A DNA stretch of 64,000 nucleotides, taken from contig NZ_CP114598.1 in NCBI RefSeq assembly GCF_030848305.1, positions 2,418,001 through 2,482,000 of the forward strand, given 5' to 3'. A model generated the notes under the pieces. The model had not been told where the DNA came from and searched no databases. It saw nothing but the letters and a program-made list of their open reading frames with translations. This stretch comes from Akkermansia muciniphila (GTDB lineage Bacteria > Verrucomicrobiota > Verrucomicrobiia > Verrucomicrobiales > Akkermansiaceae). Position numbers and translations under genes: made by a program. How positions within the stretch are numbered: the stretch's first letter is position 1; every line of letters begins with the position of its first letter. Positions 16,741 to 30,200 of the stretch are shown in pieces.

Positions 16741-17736
16741 TCAATCATACCGCGCAGCCGCCAGACGGGCTCTCCTCAGCTCTTCCCTGAGCTGGTGCGC
16801 CCGTCTGCCGCAAACGCTGGAACGGTTCATGTCCCGAACCTCTTCCAAAACCGCAACCGCATGGTTGAAGGCATCCTCGCTTTCCGGAGTATGGGCTTCC
16901 CGGTACAGAACCTCCTCCAGCCGCACCCAGAGGGGATGCACCATGGAGAGCAGAATTAACTGGCGCTCCTCCACGGATAACGAGGGATCATCCGCGCAGG
17001 CACGCCACGCTTCCAGGCATGTTCGTATGGAAGAAGCTTTACTGGCCCGGAAAGACTCGCCAAGCAATTCAGCCGTTTTCCTGTTTTTCTCCAGACGAAG
17101 GGCCGCCTCCCGGGCATTCAGAAAAGCCGGAGCCGTACAGTTCAATTTTTCCAGACGCTTCATGGTGCCCGGATAATCCCGGAACCAGGCTTCCGGAGGC
17201 ACCTGTTCCAGCTCCCGGCAAATAGCGGAAGCCTCTGCCGCAGGATCCCCGCCCTTGGGAATATCATTCACCCGCGTCACCGGCCGCACGCGTTGCGCTT
17301 TTTCCGCAAGCAGGGCCACCTTTTCCCGCAGGGAAGCTACAGAAGCCCCTCCCTCCACCAGGTCGAACACGCGTCCCTTGGAATCAAGAAAAACCACGGA
17401 AGGCAGCACGCGCACACCATGCATCGCCGCACGGGAAAGGCTGCCGCCTTCTTCCCAATCTTTCACGGCAGGATGTCTGGGAATCGTGACAAACTGCACG
17501 TCACGCACATATTCATCCAGCGCGCGGCGTTCTTCCGAGCCCGGCTGGAGCGCTTTCAACCAACGGGCTTCCGCTGAACCGGCTTCCGCTGAACCGTACA
17601 CGACCAGAACAGGGAATGGAAGTGAAGAAGACGCAGAACAGGAGACGGCAAGAGCATCCGTTTCCGCATGTCCCGGAAACGCCAGCGCCAAAAATGCAAT
17701 GGCCGCCAAAGTCCTCATGAATAAACTGCAAGCCAT
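16741..17736 (-). CDS. Secreted thioredoxin-fold protein lacking CxxC
   Basis: 331 residues with a signal peptide (MACSLFMRTLAAIAFLALAF, cleavage near GHA). Residues about 40-150 look like a thioredoxin fold (FPVLVVYGSAEA, VRVLPSVVFLDSKGRVFDLVEGGAS) in which the redox CxxC is replaced by GSAEAG, so disulfide chemistry is unlikely. The C-terminal half is a helical, arginine-rich region. Its start overlaps the stop of the KH/R3H gene (TGATG), so the two are translationally coupled, and putA follows 157 nt downstream. The function is unknown. Confidence 0.7.
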   Translation of the reverse strand: MACSLFMRTLAAIAFLALAFPGHAETDALAVSCSASSSLPFPVLVVYGSAEAGSAEARWLKALQPGSEERRALDEYVRDVQFVTIPRHPAVKDWEEGGSLSRAAMHGVRVLPSVVFLDSKGRVFDLVEGGASVASLREKVALLAEKAQRVRPVTRVNDIPKGGDPAAEASAICRELEQVPPEAWFRDYPGTMKRLEKLNCTAPAFLNAREAALRLEKNRKTAELLGESFRASKASSIRTCLEAWRACADDPSLSVEERQLILLSMVHPLWVRLEEVLYREAHTPESEDAFNHAVAVLEEVRDMNRSSVCGRRAHQLREELRRARLAAARYD

Positions 17737-18185
17737 CAGCCCCTCCTGATGGTAATGCGCTTGTAACGGCTGTCTCCGTCTTCGGACTCCGTCACAATTC
17801 CTTCCATGGACTGAAGGGCATTATGCACCAGGCGGCGGTGGTAGGCATTCAACGGCGGCATCTTCATCGGCCTGCCGCTCTCCTGGACGCGTTCGGCCAG
17901 GGAACGGGCCTTTTCCAGCAGGCGGGCTTCGTTGCGCTCCCGGTAATGGTCGCAATCCACCTTCACGCGGGGAGCATTCTCCATCTTGCGCTGGATCATG
18001 CGGTTGACCAGGTACTGAAGGTCATCCAGCCTGTCCCCGTCCCCCCCAATGATGTACTGTGAATCCGGAGAAGCAATATTCAGGCACACGATGCCGTCCG
18101 TCTCCGTTACTTCGATATCCGCGGAAAACCCCAGCGAAGCCAGAAGGTTCTTCAAACTCTGTTCAGCTATTTCTTGCACCGTCAT
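17736..18185 (-). CDS. khpB: KH-R3H RNA-binding protein (KhpB/Jag type)
   Basis: 149 residues: an N-terminal KH-II domain with the GGDGDRLDDLQYLVNRM segment in place of GxxG-helix, and a C-terminal R3H domain (LNAYHRRLVHNALQSM, with the R-x3-H spacing). The Jag_N domain of Firmicute proteins is absent, as in many Gram-negative versions. It probably binds RNA and affects cell envelope or division gene expression. The usual neighbours yidC and rnpA are not here; instead it is first in an operon with the secreted thioredoxin-fold gene. Confidence 0.82.
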   Translation of the reverse strand: MTVQEIAEQSLKNLLASLGFSADIEVTETDGIVCLNIASPDSQYIIGGDGDRLDDLQYLVNRMIQRKMENAPRVKVDCDHYRERNEARLLEKARSLAERVQESGRPMKMPPLNAYHRRLVHNALQSMEGIVTESEDGDSRYKRITIRRG

Positions 18186-18704
18186 TACTTTAAATTAACA
18201 GGAAAAAGGTTCCATACCGGAAAAACCGTCTCGCGCCGGACGGCGCGGGCCTTGTCTCCAATACCCGATTGACATAAAAATCATAACCTATTTATTCCCC
18301 TCGTCTATGAAAATTTGTGGAAGCTCCGTTCCATTTCATGTACGCAAAGCCGTCCCTGCCCTGCCGTTTCGGCAACGCGGTTCCGTTTCTCCCTTCGGCG
18401 GGCGCCAGATGCAGGAAACACTGCTCAGAAAGGAAATCAACTGTTTTCTGCCAGCCCGCGGCCATATCCCGGTTATCTCCGCTTCTCCCTACCGACAATG
18501 AAACATGGGATACAGGCATCACAGCCATGCCAATCAAAAAGTCCTCTCCACACAGCCCGTTCTTTATCCCATAAAATATTAAATACCAATTTCTATAAAA
18601 AATTTTTCATCAGCTCCGGGGAAATACTGATGACAAAACAGGGCGGAACATCCCCGGAAAAAGAGAAGTCGAACTAATACCCACATAGAAAAATTCGGTC
18701 CCTC
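18186..18704. promoter_or_regulatory. Divergent region between khpB and katE
   Basis: 519 nt without a convincing gene. TTGACA at 18269-18274 is a perfect -35 hexamer on the plus strand with only a weak -10 (TTATTC) 17 nt on, so a long katE leader or a short untranslated RNA is possible. I see no OxyR/PerR-type palindrome that I would defend. Confidence 0.35.
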
Positions 18705-20972
18705 ATGAACAAGCCAATGAAAAAAAAGAAGCCGCCCATGGAAAACAACATCGCCCCTTTTCCCAACGGAAAAGAAGCCGCTCCCCATTATACGGATACG
18801 ATTGATCCGGAGCTCATCGAACCCACTCCGAAACCTACGCCGCCCAATGCGGAACCTTCCGCGCCCGGTTCCATGAAAATGCCGGATAACGCTACGGAAA
18901 AAATCAGGGCGTTGGATGCCATGCGCTCCAACGGCATGGGGCAGGCCCTCACAAGCAACCTGGGAATTAAAATATCCGATGATCAAAACACACTTAAAGC
19001 AGGGAGCAGAGGCCCATCTCTGCTTGAAGACTTCCACTTTCTGGAGAAAATGGCTCATTTTGACCAGGAGCGGATACCGGAACGCGTGGTTCACGCAAGA
19101 GGTTCCGGGGCACATGGTTATTTTCAGGTGTACAAATCCCTTTCCAAGTACACCAAAGCGGCTTTTTTGCAGGATCCGGGAGAAAAAACCCCGGTCTTTG
19201 TGCGTTTTTCCACCGTGCAGGGCTTCAGAGGATCTCCGGATACAGTAAGGGATATCCGCGGTTGGGCTACCAAATTCTATACCAAGGAAGGCAACTATGA
19301 TCTGGTAGGCAATAACACGCCCGTCTTCTTCATTCAGGATGCCATCAAATTTCCGGATTTCGTCCATGCCGTCAAACCGGAACCCCACAATGAAATGCCC
19401 CAGGGGCAGACGGCCCATGATTCTTTCTGGGACTACGTCTCCCTGCAGCCGGAAACTCTGCATAACGTCATGTGGGCCATGTCGGACCGTGGCATCCCCA
19501 GAAGCTTCCGTACGATGGAAGGGTTCGGCATTCATACGTACAAGCTGGTCAATGAAGAAGGAAAAAGCACTTTCGTCCGTTTCCACTGGAAACCGCTGTA
19601 CGGGAAAAAATCCCTGGTGTGGGATGAAGCCCAGGTATTAACAGGACGCGATCCTGACTTCCACCGCAAGGATCTCTGGCAATCCATTGAAGCCGGAGAT
19701 TATCCGGAATACGAGCTGGGGCTGCAGCTCATCCCGGAAGAGGACGCAGACCAATTCGACTTCGATATTCTGGACCCTACCAAGCTCATTCCTGAAGCAC
19801 TGGTTCCCGTGGAAATCGTCGGGAAAATGGTGCTGAACCGCAACCCGGACAACTTCTTTGCGGAAACGGAACAGGCAGCCTTCTGCCCCGCCAATATCGT
19901 GCCGGGCATTGACTTTTCCGACGATCCTCTGCTCCAGGGCCGTATTTTCTCTTACAGCGATACCCAGCGGCACCGGCTGGGAGGAGCCAATTTCACGGAA
20001 ATTCCCATCAACCGCCCCATTTGCCCCTTCCACAACAACCAGAGGGACGGCTTTCACCGTATGCAGATAGACGCCTCTCCGGCCAACTATGATCCCAATT
20101 CCATCGGGAACAACTGGCCGAGAGAAACTCCCCCGGAGAAAGGCGGCTTCACCACCAGCCCCCAGACGGTAAGCGGTGTCAAGGAACGTCTGCGGAGCCC
20201 CTCCTTCGCGGAATACTATTCCCACCCCCGGCTGTTCTGGATGAGTCAAACTCCCGTGGAACAGGAGCATATCATCAACGCGTTCAGTTTTGAGCTGGGG
20301 AAGGTGACGCGCCCCTATATCCGGGAACGCGTGGTGGACCTTCTGACGCGCATTGATCCGGACCTGGCAAGCGGAGTGGCCCGCAACCTGGGAATTGAAC
20401 TCACCAGGGAACAACTCGGCAGGGAACTGCCCAGGCCCGTCTGCGGACTGGAAAAAGATCCGTCATTGAGCCTGTACGCCCATACGGACGGCAACCTTAA
20501 AGGCCTCCGCGTCTCTTTACTGGCAGCGGACGGCGTCAGCCTGAAATCCGTGAAAGAAATCTGCGACGCCCTGCATGAAGAAGGTATCCATCCCCAAATC
20601 ATTGCCCCGCACATGGGAAGCGTAACAACGGAAGAAGGGGAAAGTCTGCCGGTTAACGGGACCCTGTCCGGCACTCCTTCCGTCCTGTTTGACTCCGTCA
20701 TCGTCCCGGAAGGGGAACAAAGCATCGCAGCGCTCCTGAAAGACGGAGATGCCAAGTACCATTTGCGCCAGGCCTACAGGCACCTGAAAGCCATCGGACT
20801 GCCAGGCAACGCCAAAGCCATGCTTGAGGCAGTCTCCCTGCCCCAGGATATGGATGACGCCGGGCTGCTCATGCCGAAGGACACCAAATCCCTGATGCCC
20901 TCCTTCATCACGGCCATGAAACAGCACCGCGTCTGGAGCCGCGAGCCCAAAACCCTTGATTTCGGCGCCTAA
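18705..20972 (+). CDS. katE: Large-subunit (HPII-type) monofunctional catalase
   Basis: 755 residues, close to E. coli KatE. Dismutates hydrogen peroxide with heme. Catalytic histidine H130 in [14 protein letters not shown], distal asparagine region [17 protein letters not shown], and proximal heme tyrosine Y417 in [14 protein letters not shown]. The last ~150 residues ([19 protein letters not shown], through [13 protein letters not shown]) form the DJ-1/PfpI-like flavodoxin domain typical of large-subunit catalases. The lysine-rich N-terminus has several ATGs (18705, 18717, 18738); none has a good Shine-Dalgarno. Together with rubrerythrin at 60.6 kb it gives this anaerobe-type genome two peroxide-removal routes. 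Confidence 0.94.
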   Translation: MNKPMKKKKPPMENNIAPFPNGKEAAPHYTDTIDPELIEPTPKPTPPNAEPSAPGSMKMPDNATEKIRALDAMRSNGMGQALTSNLGIKISDDQNTLKAGSRGPSLLEDFHFLEKMAHFDQERIPERVVHARGSGAHGYFQVYKSLSKYTKAAFLQDPGEKTPVFVRFSTVQGFRGSPDTVRDIRGWATKFYTKEGNYDLVGNNTPVFFIQDAIKFPDFVHAVKPEPHNEMPQGQTAHDSFWDYVSLQPETLHNVMWAMSDRGIPRSFRTMEGFGIHTYKLVNEEGKSTFVRFHWKPLYGKKSLVWDEAQVLTGRDPDFHRKDLWQSIEAGDYPEYELGLQLIPEEDADQFDFDILDPTKLIPEALVPVEIVGKMVLNRNPDNFFAETEQAAFCPANIVPGIDFSDDPLLQGRIFSYSDTQRHRLGGANFTEIPINRPICPFHNNQRDGFHRMQIDASPANYDPNSIGNNWPRETPPEKGGFTTSPQTVSGVKERLRSPSFAEYYSHPRLFWMSQTPVEQEHIINAFSFELGKVTRPYIRERVVDLLTRIDPDLASGVARNLGIELTREQLGRELPRPVCGLEKDPSLSLYAHTDGNLKGLRVSLLAADGVSLKSVKEICDALHEEGIHPQIIAPHMGSVTTEEGESLPVNGTLSGTPSVLFDSVIVPEGEQSIAALLKDGDAKYHLRQAYRHLKAIGLPGNAKAMLEAVSLPQDMDDAGLLMPKDTKSLMPSFITAMKQHRVWSREPKTLDFGA

Positions 20973-21007
20973 ATTCGTTCCTTATTCAGGAACCGCTTCC
21001 CAATACA

Positions 21008-21041
21008 GGCTGCCCCGTCGAAAGGCGCGGCAGCCGTTTTT
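21008..21041 (+). terminator. Terminator of katE
   Basis: Hairpin GGCTGCC...GGCAGCC with an inner CGTC-GAAA-GGCG stem-loop, followed by GTTTTTA, 35 nt after the katE stop. Confidence 0.85.
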
Positions 21042-21060
21042 ATTAAAAAATCCGAGGAGT

Positions 21061-21222
21061 TATAGCATCATAACCAACATCAAAAAGCAACTATTCATAT
21101 CCCGTCATACCCTGTCACCTAACAAACTATTTATTAATTAACCCTCTAAAAAACAACGAAAAAGCCCGCACTTTCATTGTGCGGGCTTTTTATTCAAAAA
21201 GAAAGCTTTTGGTACACGGAGA
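21061..21222. repeat. attL: left copy of the 162-bp attachment-site repeat
   Basis: Matches 57436-57597 with only two mismatches (21075 and 21077); 145 bp from 21078 to 21222 are identical. It contains the 3' terminal 12 bp of tRNA-Val(TAC) and the tRNA terminator hairpin (arms AAAAAGCCCGCAC/GTGCGGGCTTTTT at 21159-21191). The two mismatches alter the second of two integrase-arm-like motifs that are intact in the right copy. Confidence 0.95.
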
Positions 21223-21259
21223 ACTATATTTCTATTTAATAATAAGTATATTATGAAAT

Positions 21260-21281
21260 AATAGCATTATAAATAGCATTA
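21260..21281. promoter_or_regulatory. Putative integrase arm-type sites, P' arm
   Basis: Two direct copies of AATAGCATTA (21260-21269 and 21272-21281), 12 bp apart, on the phage side of attL. The same motif as ATAGCATCA/CTAGCATCA, also 12 bp apart, occurs at 57437-57457 on the other phage arm. Flanking the core on both sides is the lambda-type attP layout; assignment is by analogy. Confidence 0.55.
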
Positions 21282-21290
21282 CCTGCCATA

Positions 21291-24200
21291 TCACTTCCAC
21301 TTCACTCCCTTCTCCTTCATCTCAGTCACAAACTCCTCATACTCTACGTCACTCATCGTCCCCTTCAACTTCTCTACCAGCTCTTTCCTCTTATCTTTCT
21401 TTACCCGGCTCACAGCCTTCACAACCTCGGAAGCTCCATCCATCTTCACCCGGTTTTCCATCAACTTCCTCTCTTCTTTATCCAGTCCGACATCCTGATA
21501 CACTTTCATCCGGCTTGAATAATCCAAACCTTTCACTCGCGCCATCAATTCCTTCCTCTCTTCCATTTTTGCTTTCCGTTCTTCCTTCTCTTCTTTTTTG
21601 GTCGCTTGGATCAATCTCTGCTGCTCTCTGGCTTTAGCCATCTCATTATCCCACAGATGCCCCCATGTTCCGGCCATACTCTTCGTCTCTTTCACAATAC
21701 GCCCCATCACCTGCACCGCGGCTCCAATCTCCGGCCTTCCTGCCGCCGCAAACAATCCCATACCATTCAACCCTCTTCCCAACTGATTCATTACCTTCCC
21801 ATACTCCTCTTCCTCACCGTTATACATCCTCACTACACCTTCTCCTCCTCTCCATAACGCCTCAGCATGATCGACCATCGTATTACTAAACTTCATGTAC
21901 TTTTCGCCAGCCAGTTTTGAATAGATGAACTCTATTACCTCAGCCAATCCAAAAATACCGGAAAACGCCCCCATCGCTCCACTCACCGCAAACCCTTTCC
22001 ACCTATCCCACAAATCCAACTCTTCCTCATCGTCACCTTGCCCCATCACCCACTTAAGAAACTCCACAATCACCTGATTCATGATCCCATACACTACCCA
22101 CGCCTGACCAAACCGCCACGCAGCCTCTCCCACACCAATCTCTCCCCTCTTCCACTTCGCAATCGCCATATAACTCAACGCTATCTGCTTGCGCGGATCA
22201 GAGCGGAACATCATAAACATACGCCCCAGCGCGTTCGCATGAATCTCCCAAGGGCTCTTCTGCTCTGTCTCAATAGGTTGAGCCGTCCTCCGCACCGCCT
22301 TGTCCAGCGCGGCCAACGCCCTCTGCTCCACAACCTCATTACTCAATCCCTCTTTCATGGCTTTCTTCTTGGCCGCCATATACGCAATACCTCCGGAAAA
22401 CGTTGTAAATGCCGCATCAGTCAATCCAATCGGCAACATCCCGGCTTCCACGGCATCCCCCAGCATGCTCACCTTCATCCTGTTCGCCGTCAAAGCCTGC
22501 CTCATTTCAGGACTCACGCCCTGCATCAGCCTTTGTTGTATCGTCGGACTCATCCAAACCTCCGCCAACTGTCCCGGATTCGCCAATGCCCCAATAAACC
22601 CTTTCATGGCATCTGAGGGGGACATATCCGCCATGCTGGAAAACATGGCCGGGAGCTGCTTCAGACACGTCTTCAGGTTATATGAAAGCGCACCCTGAGC
22701 CATCGCCCCCAACACCCGGCTCACTACTTGCTGAGCTTGTCCGGCTCCGCCCGAATCCTGCGAACCGTCAAATTCTAAATCCTTCACCCACTTGGTCAAA
22801 TGTGTCCTTGCCTGCGCCCCATGCACCGCATCAATCTTGTTCCCCAGCTCTCCATTCAGCAACACGGCCTTCATATCCCTCATAATCTCCGCAAAACTCG
22901 CCCAGTGATCCATCTGCATACTGTGCGCCCAATACGCATTCACACAACTCACCACACGCGGCAGCGCATAATGCTTCCGACGCATCTTGATGCTCCCCAC
23001 ACTCAGCCATCCGCTCCCTCTGGACTCCATCGGATCAACGGCTTCAGCGGCATTATCCGTCACGAAAAACCCCGGAGCATAATTCTGCACTTTAGGCATA
23101 TCACACCCAAACAACCTCCTGTACACCTCATTATACTCCTTATATCCCCGCTCATACTCCTCCCCTAAATACTCCGCCACCCGCAACGCCCGCACATCAA
23201 TATGATCCCTCACCTTCCCAATCGCAGCCTCGTCAAAACCCAACGCCTCCAGATTATCCTCATACTCCGGCATCGCGGACATCTGGAGCAAATACGCCGC
23301 CTCCAAATCGCTCATCTCCATCTCCACCAGCTCCGCGCCCTGCTCCAGCCATGAAAACTTCACAAACTCCTTCCTGCTCTTCGCCGGAATCTCGCTCAAC
23401 GCCATCTTCAGGGCATCCATCGCCTTCTGATTCTTCGCCCACTTCGGCATCTGCTCTGCTTCCATCTTACCCTCCGCAACCGCCCGCGCCTCTTCAATCC
23501 GCACCCGCTCACTCCTGAACTCGCCTGGCATCTTCACCTCAATCCCCCAAGTCCGATTCTCGCTTAAATCCTTCAACATACCATCCACCACACGCCTCAC
23601 GCCCAGCTTCACCTGACCATCCACCTTTCTGTCAGCCCTCTTCAAAAACTCCTCCGGCCTCGCAATCCGGTACAAGGCACCGTAATACCGCAACACTCGC
23701 CTCTGTCGCACATCATTAAACTCCAGCCGCGCCTTCCTGATGCCCTCTGCAAAATACTCCGTCACCTTCCCCTCTCCAAACAAATCCTCCATCAAATTCT
23801 CAAAACTCACAAACCCCCGCACCAAATTCCGCATCCCCTTACCCACACCCACATCATGCTTCGCCGCTCCGGTGCGCTCATTCACGCTCACCGGCTGCTC
23901 ACGCCCCAGCCCCTTCCCGGCCTCATCCAGCAAATCCGCAATACGCTCACGCCGATCCTCCCAAAACGCCTCATTCGCCAGCCTCCCGGCAGCATACATC
24001 TCCTTCAGGGCATCCAGCGCGGCCTGCACTCTTTCCAAATCAGCCGTCAGCCTCCCGTGCATATTGCGCTCATACAAACCTCCAAACGCATCCAGCGCAC
24101 GTACCCACTCCACCGCCTCATCATACTCAGCCCCGCCAATCAATGCCTTCTCCTCCACCACCTGCTCAGCCGTATTCTTCGCCGTTTCCAGCTCATCCGC

Positions 24201-27200
24201 ATCCAACTCTAACACTCTCTCCACCATATCCAGCCGCTTCTGAATCTCCGCATTCATCTTCCCACGCCGCACCCGGTTCTCGCCCACACTTGCCGCCGCC
24301 CATTTTCTAAACCGTTCAAACTCCTTAAATCGGCTCTTCTTCCCTTCATTCACAATATGCCAATCCACATACTTCACCATACGCATCAGCGCATTCATCC
24401 GCCCTCTCCACGTCTTCTTCGCCATCACCTCCTCCCGGTAGGAAGCAACAACCTCCGGCCTGATCCCCCCGCGCACATCCCTCGGCAGCTCCGTCACCAC
24501 GGCATCACATACGGCCATCACGGCCAGCATCCGCTCCCTCACAGCCTCATCATCTCTTCCCTGCTCATCCTTATACACTCCATCCCTTGTAAACCCGTTC
24601 GCCTGCAACGCGCTCTCCAGCCGTTTCTGCATTGCTTCATACAACCTTGCTTCCTGCTCAAAAGCATGCCCCTGCACCCCAGCCAGATAATCCCACACAC
24701 TCTGCCCACCTCGCATCATCCGCATGGCAAACGACACCACAGGATCATCAACCAAAGACTCCATCACCCTAACCCTGCCCTCTGCCGTTCCATCGTGATA
24801 CAACGGCTTAATCCCATGCCTCCTCAACAGGGAAGTCACCTCCCGATTCTTCTTCAACTCCTCCGGCATTACCGCATACACCCACTCATCCAACCCGACA
24901 GCCCTTTGAGGCACCGCTTCCAGATAATCCTCCAACTCCGCCCTCAAGCTCTTCAGGGCATCCACCCCTTTCTCTAAAACATCCTCCCTCATCAACAGCT
25001 TATTCAAACGCGCCCCTCTGGGAAAAACCTTCTTCAACGCCGTCATCACCTTGCCAGTCGTCGGGTTCCCCGGCACCTTGCTCAACGCCTCCATCGCCGC
25101 AGACTGAATTTCCACGCTACTGCTGTAACCAAACACATCCCCGCCCGTAAACACATCAGACACAACCTCACGGAACTCCCGCAACAGCTCATCAGTCATC
25201 TTCTTGGATGTACCGCTCACGGCGGAATCAGACAACCGCTCACGCATCGCCTTCACCTCATCCATGCTCCCCAGACGCTCCGCCTGAGCAGCCCTCACCT
25301 TCCCGGAACCAAACACAAGTTGTTGTTCCCTATTGCGCCCCTTGCGGCTCAGCATCCACTTCGTCAAACTCTCCAGCGTCGCCTCCGTGCCCGTCCCCTC
25401 AATATACCGCTCTTCGCTGAACCACCCTGCCAACTTCTCCTGAACCCACTTCTCATAAGCTCTCTTATGATTATCAGCATATCTCGCCAGCATCTTACTG
25501 TTGGCATTCAAATCCGGCACACGTTTCCCCATCCTGCGGGCATCCTGCAACACCTCTCTCAACCCCTGCTTGTCGCTCAAGAAAAGACTGTTTAAGAGCG
25601 TCTTCCGCCTGTTTTCCCGCATCTTGGTCACAATCTTCGGCTTCCTCTTTTCCAATTCCGCATGCAGCCCGCCCACATACTCATCAATAGCCGCTTCCGC
25701 CTTCTGCCGCACCTCTCCCGCCCTGCTTTCATACTCTTCTTCACTCAGCGTCTCATAAGCGGCCAGCTCATCCCTCAATGCCCTCGTCATCCACTCATGC
25801 TTCATCGCCGCGTTCCTCATCTTCGGACGCGGACGATAACCACTCTGCCACGCAAACAATGCCTTGCCATCCTCATCGCGCAAACAACGCTCAACATCCT
25901 CCCGTGAAGTCTTATCACCGGCGGAATCCAAAGCTATATAATAGCGTAGGCCATGCAACCAACTGCTATCCTCCCTGCTTTGATACACATCCTCCATCTT
26001 GAACAAATCAGCTACCGTTTGTTCCCGGCTCTCCCGCCCCACCGCCTTATGAACCAAATACGGCATCTTTCCTGTCCACGCGTCGCGGCTGTACACATCC
26101 GCGCCTCCTTTTGGGTCGATCATCCCCGGACGGCCTATCAGATAAATACTATTATCCCCACCCCATGAATACGGTTGATCCAGCCTTGTCACCGCCACGC
26201 TCGGCACGGGCATCCCTCCCAGTTTCTCCGCTTCCATCAACTTCTCTGGGGAAATACTGTGCACAGCACCAAGATTCTGTACCGCCCTCACGGAAAACGT
26301 AATATCCGGATTCTTCGGATCAAACGTCCCGCGGTTATCCGTGGCGGACTTGATCTGATTCGGCTCAAAGGCAATGTACTCCGTCCATTTACCCAGTACA
26401 ACCATGAGTCCATCATGTCCTCTTTCTTGAGCGCTGTCGGCTATCTGGGCCGCTCCTGCCGCATACGGCCGGAATATTCCAAACCTGTCATCTTCATGAA
26501 AATTCCCATCCCAGATATTTAAATAATCGCCTATCTCTTCAGCAGACTTGTAATCATTAAAAATAAACGGATTCCTGATATTCAGAAACAGAGCCAGCTT
26601 CTTGTTCCCGTACGGAGTATTCTCCATATTGGTAAAATAAAATCCTCTACCCCATATACCATAATCAGTAGCAGATCCAATCATGGCCTTGTCAAACACA
26701 GTGAAATCACCGTATGTCCCATGATACACCACCCTCGGCTCCCCGTTCTCGTCCACCACCTTGGAAGCATTCTGCGGATCCTTCTCCCAATCGCCAAACC
26801 AATTCTTAAACGCCGCCGTGCGCACGGAAAGCCACTGGTCTTCCGTCAGATTCGTATCTTTCCCGTTCGGGGCCTTCATGAACGTGTCCGCAGCCACAGC
26901 TTCCTTCTTGATTGCCTCTTTTTCCAGAGATAGGGAAAACGTTCCCGCTTCCTTCGCAGCCTCCACAATTCGCCCCCTTTGATCGCTAGCGGAAAAAGTA
27001 ACATCTGCCTCATTTTGTCCAGCTAAATCTCTGTCAACATAATTGACAAACTCCTTCAACAACGCTACCCTTCCCTTGTGGGGTACTCCATCCCCTGCCT
27101 CGCCCGTGTTTGGGACGCGGGGTCGTTGCAGGGTGGCGGAAGTACCCTTCATGCTATCTACGTCCTCCACCGTGGAAGCATCCAGATCATAAAACAACTC

Positions 27201-30200
27201 CCCATTCTTCCCCTCTGCCACGGCAATATTCACATAGGCCAAATCAGCACTCCCATCATCGGAAGCCCCCTTGAAATCCGCTTTCGTCAAATAATAATGA
27301 AATCTGGCTATATTAGGCTTACGTTTCAAATCTGAATTCTCGCCGGAATAAATAAACTCAGCCCGCCCGGCCAACTCCGGCAGCACGGCTAACGCAGCTA
27401 AAACCCGTCTATCGGCTGCATGCTGTTTCACTTCCCTCCACCCCTTGCCTCCCACCTGCACCCGCTTCCCGTCCCCCATCACCAGCGCATACCCCTGTTC
27501 CTGAGTCTCCTTCTGCAACACTCTATACCGTTCCCGAATATCCCCCAGCGCATCCTTCAAATCAGAAGCATACGCTGCCGGCACATCCGCAGCAACAGGC
27601 TCCATCCCCTCCACCCGGTGGAACGCATCAGCCACACGCCGGGCCTCCGCCATCGGTACGCGCCTTACCCTGTCCCCCATGCTGAAACTCACCTCCTGCC
27701 CTTCCCCTCGCGCCGCATACCGCTTATACCCATACACCACGCTATCATACACCGCGCTCAACAACTCCCCGGAATCGGCAAAATCAAACCCGGCCTCATT
27801 CGCCGCCTCCAGCACATCGGACACACGCCCTTCCCGGCTGAAAAACTGCTCTGCACGCGCCACCACCCGTTGCTCAAAACTCTTCCCCAGCGTACCATCC
27901 TTCCTGCGTCTGCCCTTGGCCGTCCGCGTCGTCGTCAGGGCATCATAAATCCGTTGCAGCTCTCCGGTTAAATCGGAACCGGCCTCAGCCGCCGTCTTCG
28001 GGTGCGGCAGCCTCCCGGCCACCCACTCTCCAATCTCCGGCACATCCCCCATCGCCTCCGCCTCAATCTGCGCCTGTTCCTCCCTCCTCGCGCGCTCCGC
28101 AATCGCCGCCTCGTCAAACCCGGCAAAATCATTCAACAGGCGGCGAAACTTCTCGCTCATCTTCCCCTGTACGTCCGCGCCCAGCATCTTCTTCGCCAGC
28201 ATCACATCCTGTGCAAACTCAAAATACTTGGCAAACAACAAAGCGAACATCTTGAACCACCGCCGCAACTTATCCGGCAGCCTCTCATCGGAAATGTGCC
28301 CCATCAAATGTGCTCGCGCCGCCTTGCTCACCCCTTCGCAAACCGCCTGTAACCTGTCCACCCCTTCCCCGGTCGCCAAAAACGTCTCACCCGTTGCACC
28401 CTCCAGCCGCTTCAGTTCATCCTCAAACTCCGCCACCGTCCACTCATTATCCTTAATCAACACCTTCGTCATCCCCTCCGTCCACTCCTCATAAACGTCA
28501 AACGGATTAGCCCCCCGGTACAATCTGCTCACCACCTCATACCGTCCGTTCGCAAACTCCTGCGCCACATTGGCTCCGTACACCCGCAACCGGGCAGCAT
28601 CCACCCCGGCCTCCACTCCCATCTGCGCCGCATAAATCCTCTCCCGGCCTTCGGCAGACTTACGCATAAAATCACCCTGTGTCTTCAACTGCGCCAACGT
28701 CATCGGCACACTCAACTTGCTCCGGTCAAAACTCATCCGCCCATCCTGCCCCACATCGCTCAAATGCTGCATCATCTCCTCATTCGCTTCATCCTGCACC
28801 CTCCCAACATACCCCTCATCCTTATCCCGGTACTGCCGCAAGCTGCTCTTCAGCCCGGCCACCACCTCATCCTCCCGTTCCTCCAAATGCCGCAGCACGG
28901 CCTCATACGCATCATCATACGTATCATAAAACTCCGGCCTGTCCCCCAGCTCCACCACATACTGCATCTCCTCCGTAAACTCATTCATCTTCTCGCGGAT
29001 CGGACTCGCCACGAACTCCCGCAACTGCTCATTCACAGCCTCCACATACTGCTTCATCGCCTCCTTCTCATCCACTTGCCTTCCACCCTTGCGCTCCGGC
29101 ACAGGCCCATGCTCAAAACTCAGCACAGGCCCGCTCCCCACCTCGCTCACGCCGCCGCTCTCCGGCCCCTTCACACCCACCACAGCACCCTTCCCCTCCT
29201 GCACCTCCGCTCCATCCACACGCACCTCATCCACCCCTCGCGCCGTCTCCGCCGCATGCGCTTCAGCGGCGGCCACCACATCCATCGTCCTCACCCCGCC
29301 GCGGGCAGCCAGCTTCCTCATCCCGTCCGCGTCACCCAGCCCCACCTTCACGCCGTCCACCTCCTTCCCATAATTTTGGCGCATAAAATCCTGAATCCCA
29401 TCCTGCATCATCGCATACCGCGCCACGTCACTCTCCTCCGCCCGCATCCGGGCAAGCAGGGAATCGCTAAAACCAAACGTCCGCTTCAGCTTCCCATACT
29501 CCCGGCTCAACTGCCGCTGCATCCCGGCCTCAGCCGTAAACCGCGCCCCGGCCCCCACCAGCGCAAACGCCAGCACGGAACCAAACAACTCCATATTCTG
29601 GTCACGGTTCGTAAAATCCTTCCAAAACCGCTCCCAATCAATCCCCGGAGCCTCCCCGGCCATCACGGAAGCCAAACTCTGCATTACCGGATCGGCCAAA
29701 TCCTGCAACTTCTCCGTCGTCATCTCCTCGCCCAGCACCATTCCCCCAGCCACGCCGGAACGCGCCCCTGCCCGCAGGGCGGAACTCTTCAGCCGCATCG
29801 CCTGACGGCTCAGACTCAACTTGCTCATCCACTTATCCACAAACGCGCTCCCGGATCTCAACCCCATCACTCCCTTTGCCACGATCGCCCCGGCCCGATC
29901 CAACGCCCCTTGAACCGCGCCGCTCGCCGCCGCGCCTCCCAGCCTCGCCAGCCTTCCGCCATCCGGCCGCTCCTGCACGGCCTTACTGTAACTATCCCCG
30001 GCATAAGACATCGCCGCCACTCCGGCCCCCACGCCGGAAAAACTCAACGCCGTAATCGGCACAGACCGCACCGCGCTCAGCACCCCATTCCCAAACCACC
30101 CATACTCCGGCTTGTTAATCGGCCTGTACGTCCCCTGCGCCATCGCCAGAAAAGCATCCAGCCTCCGGCCATACTCATCCGCCGCCTTCGCGTCAGCCTT

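Noticed and set aside
18307..18677. Small open frames between khpB and katE
   Set aside because: No Shine-Dalgarno, no protein-like composition and no motif; treated as leader or spacer.
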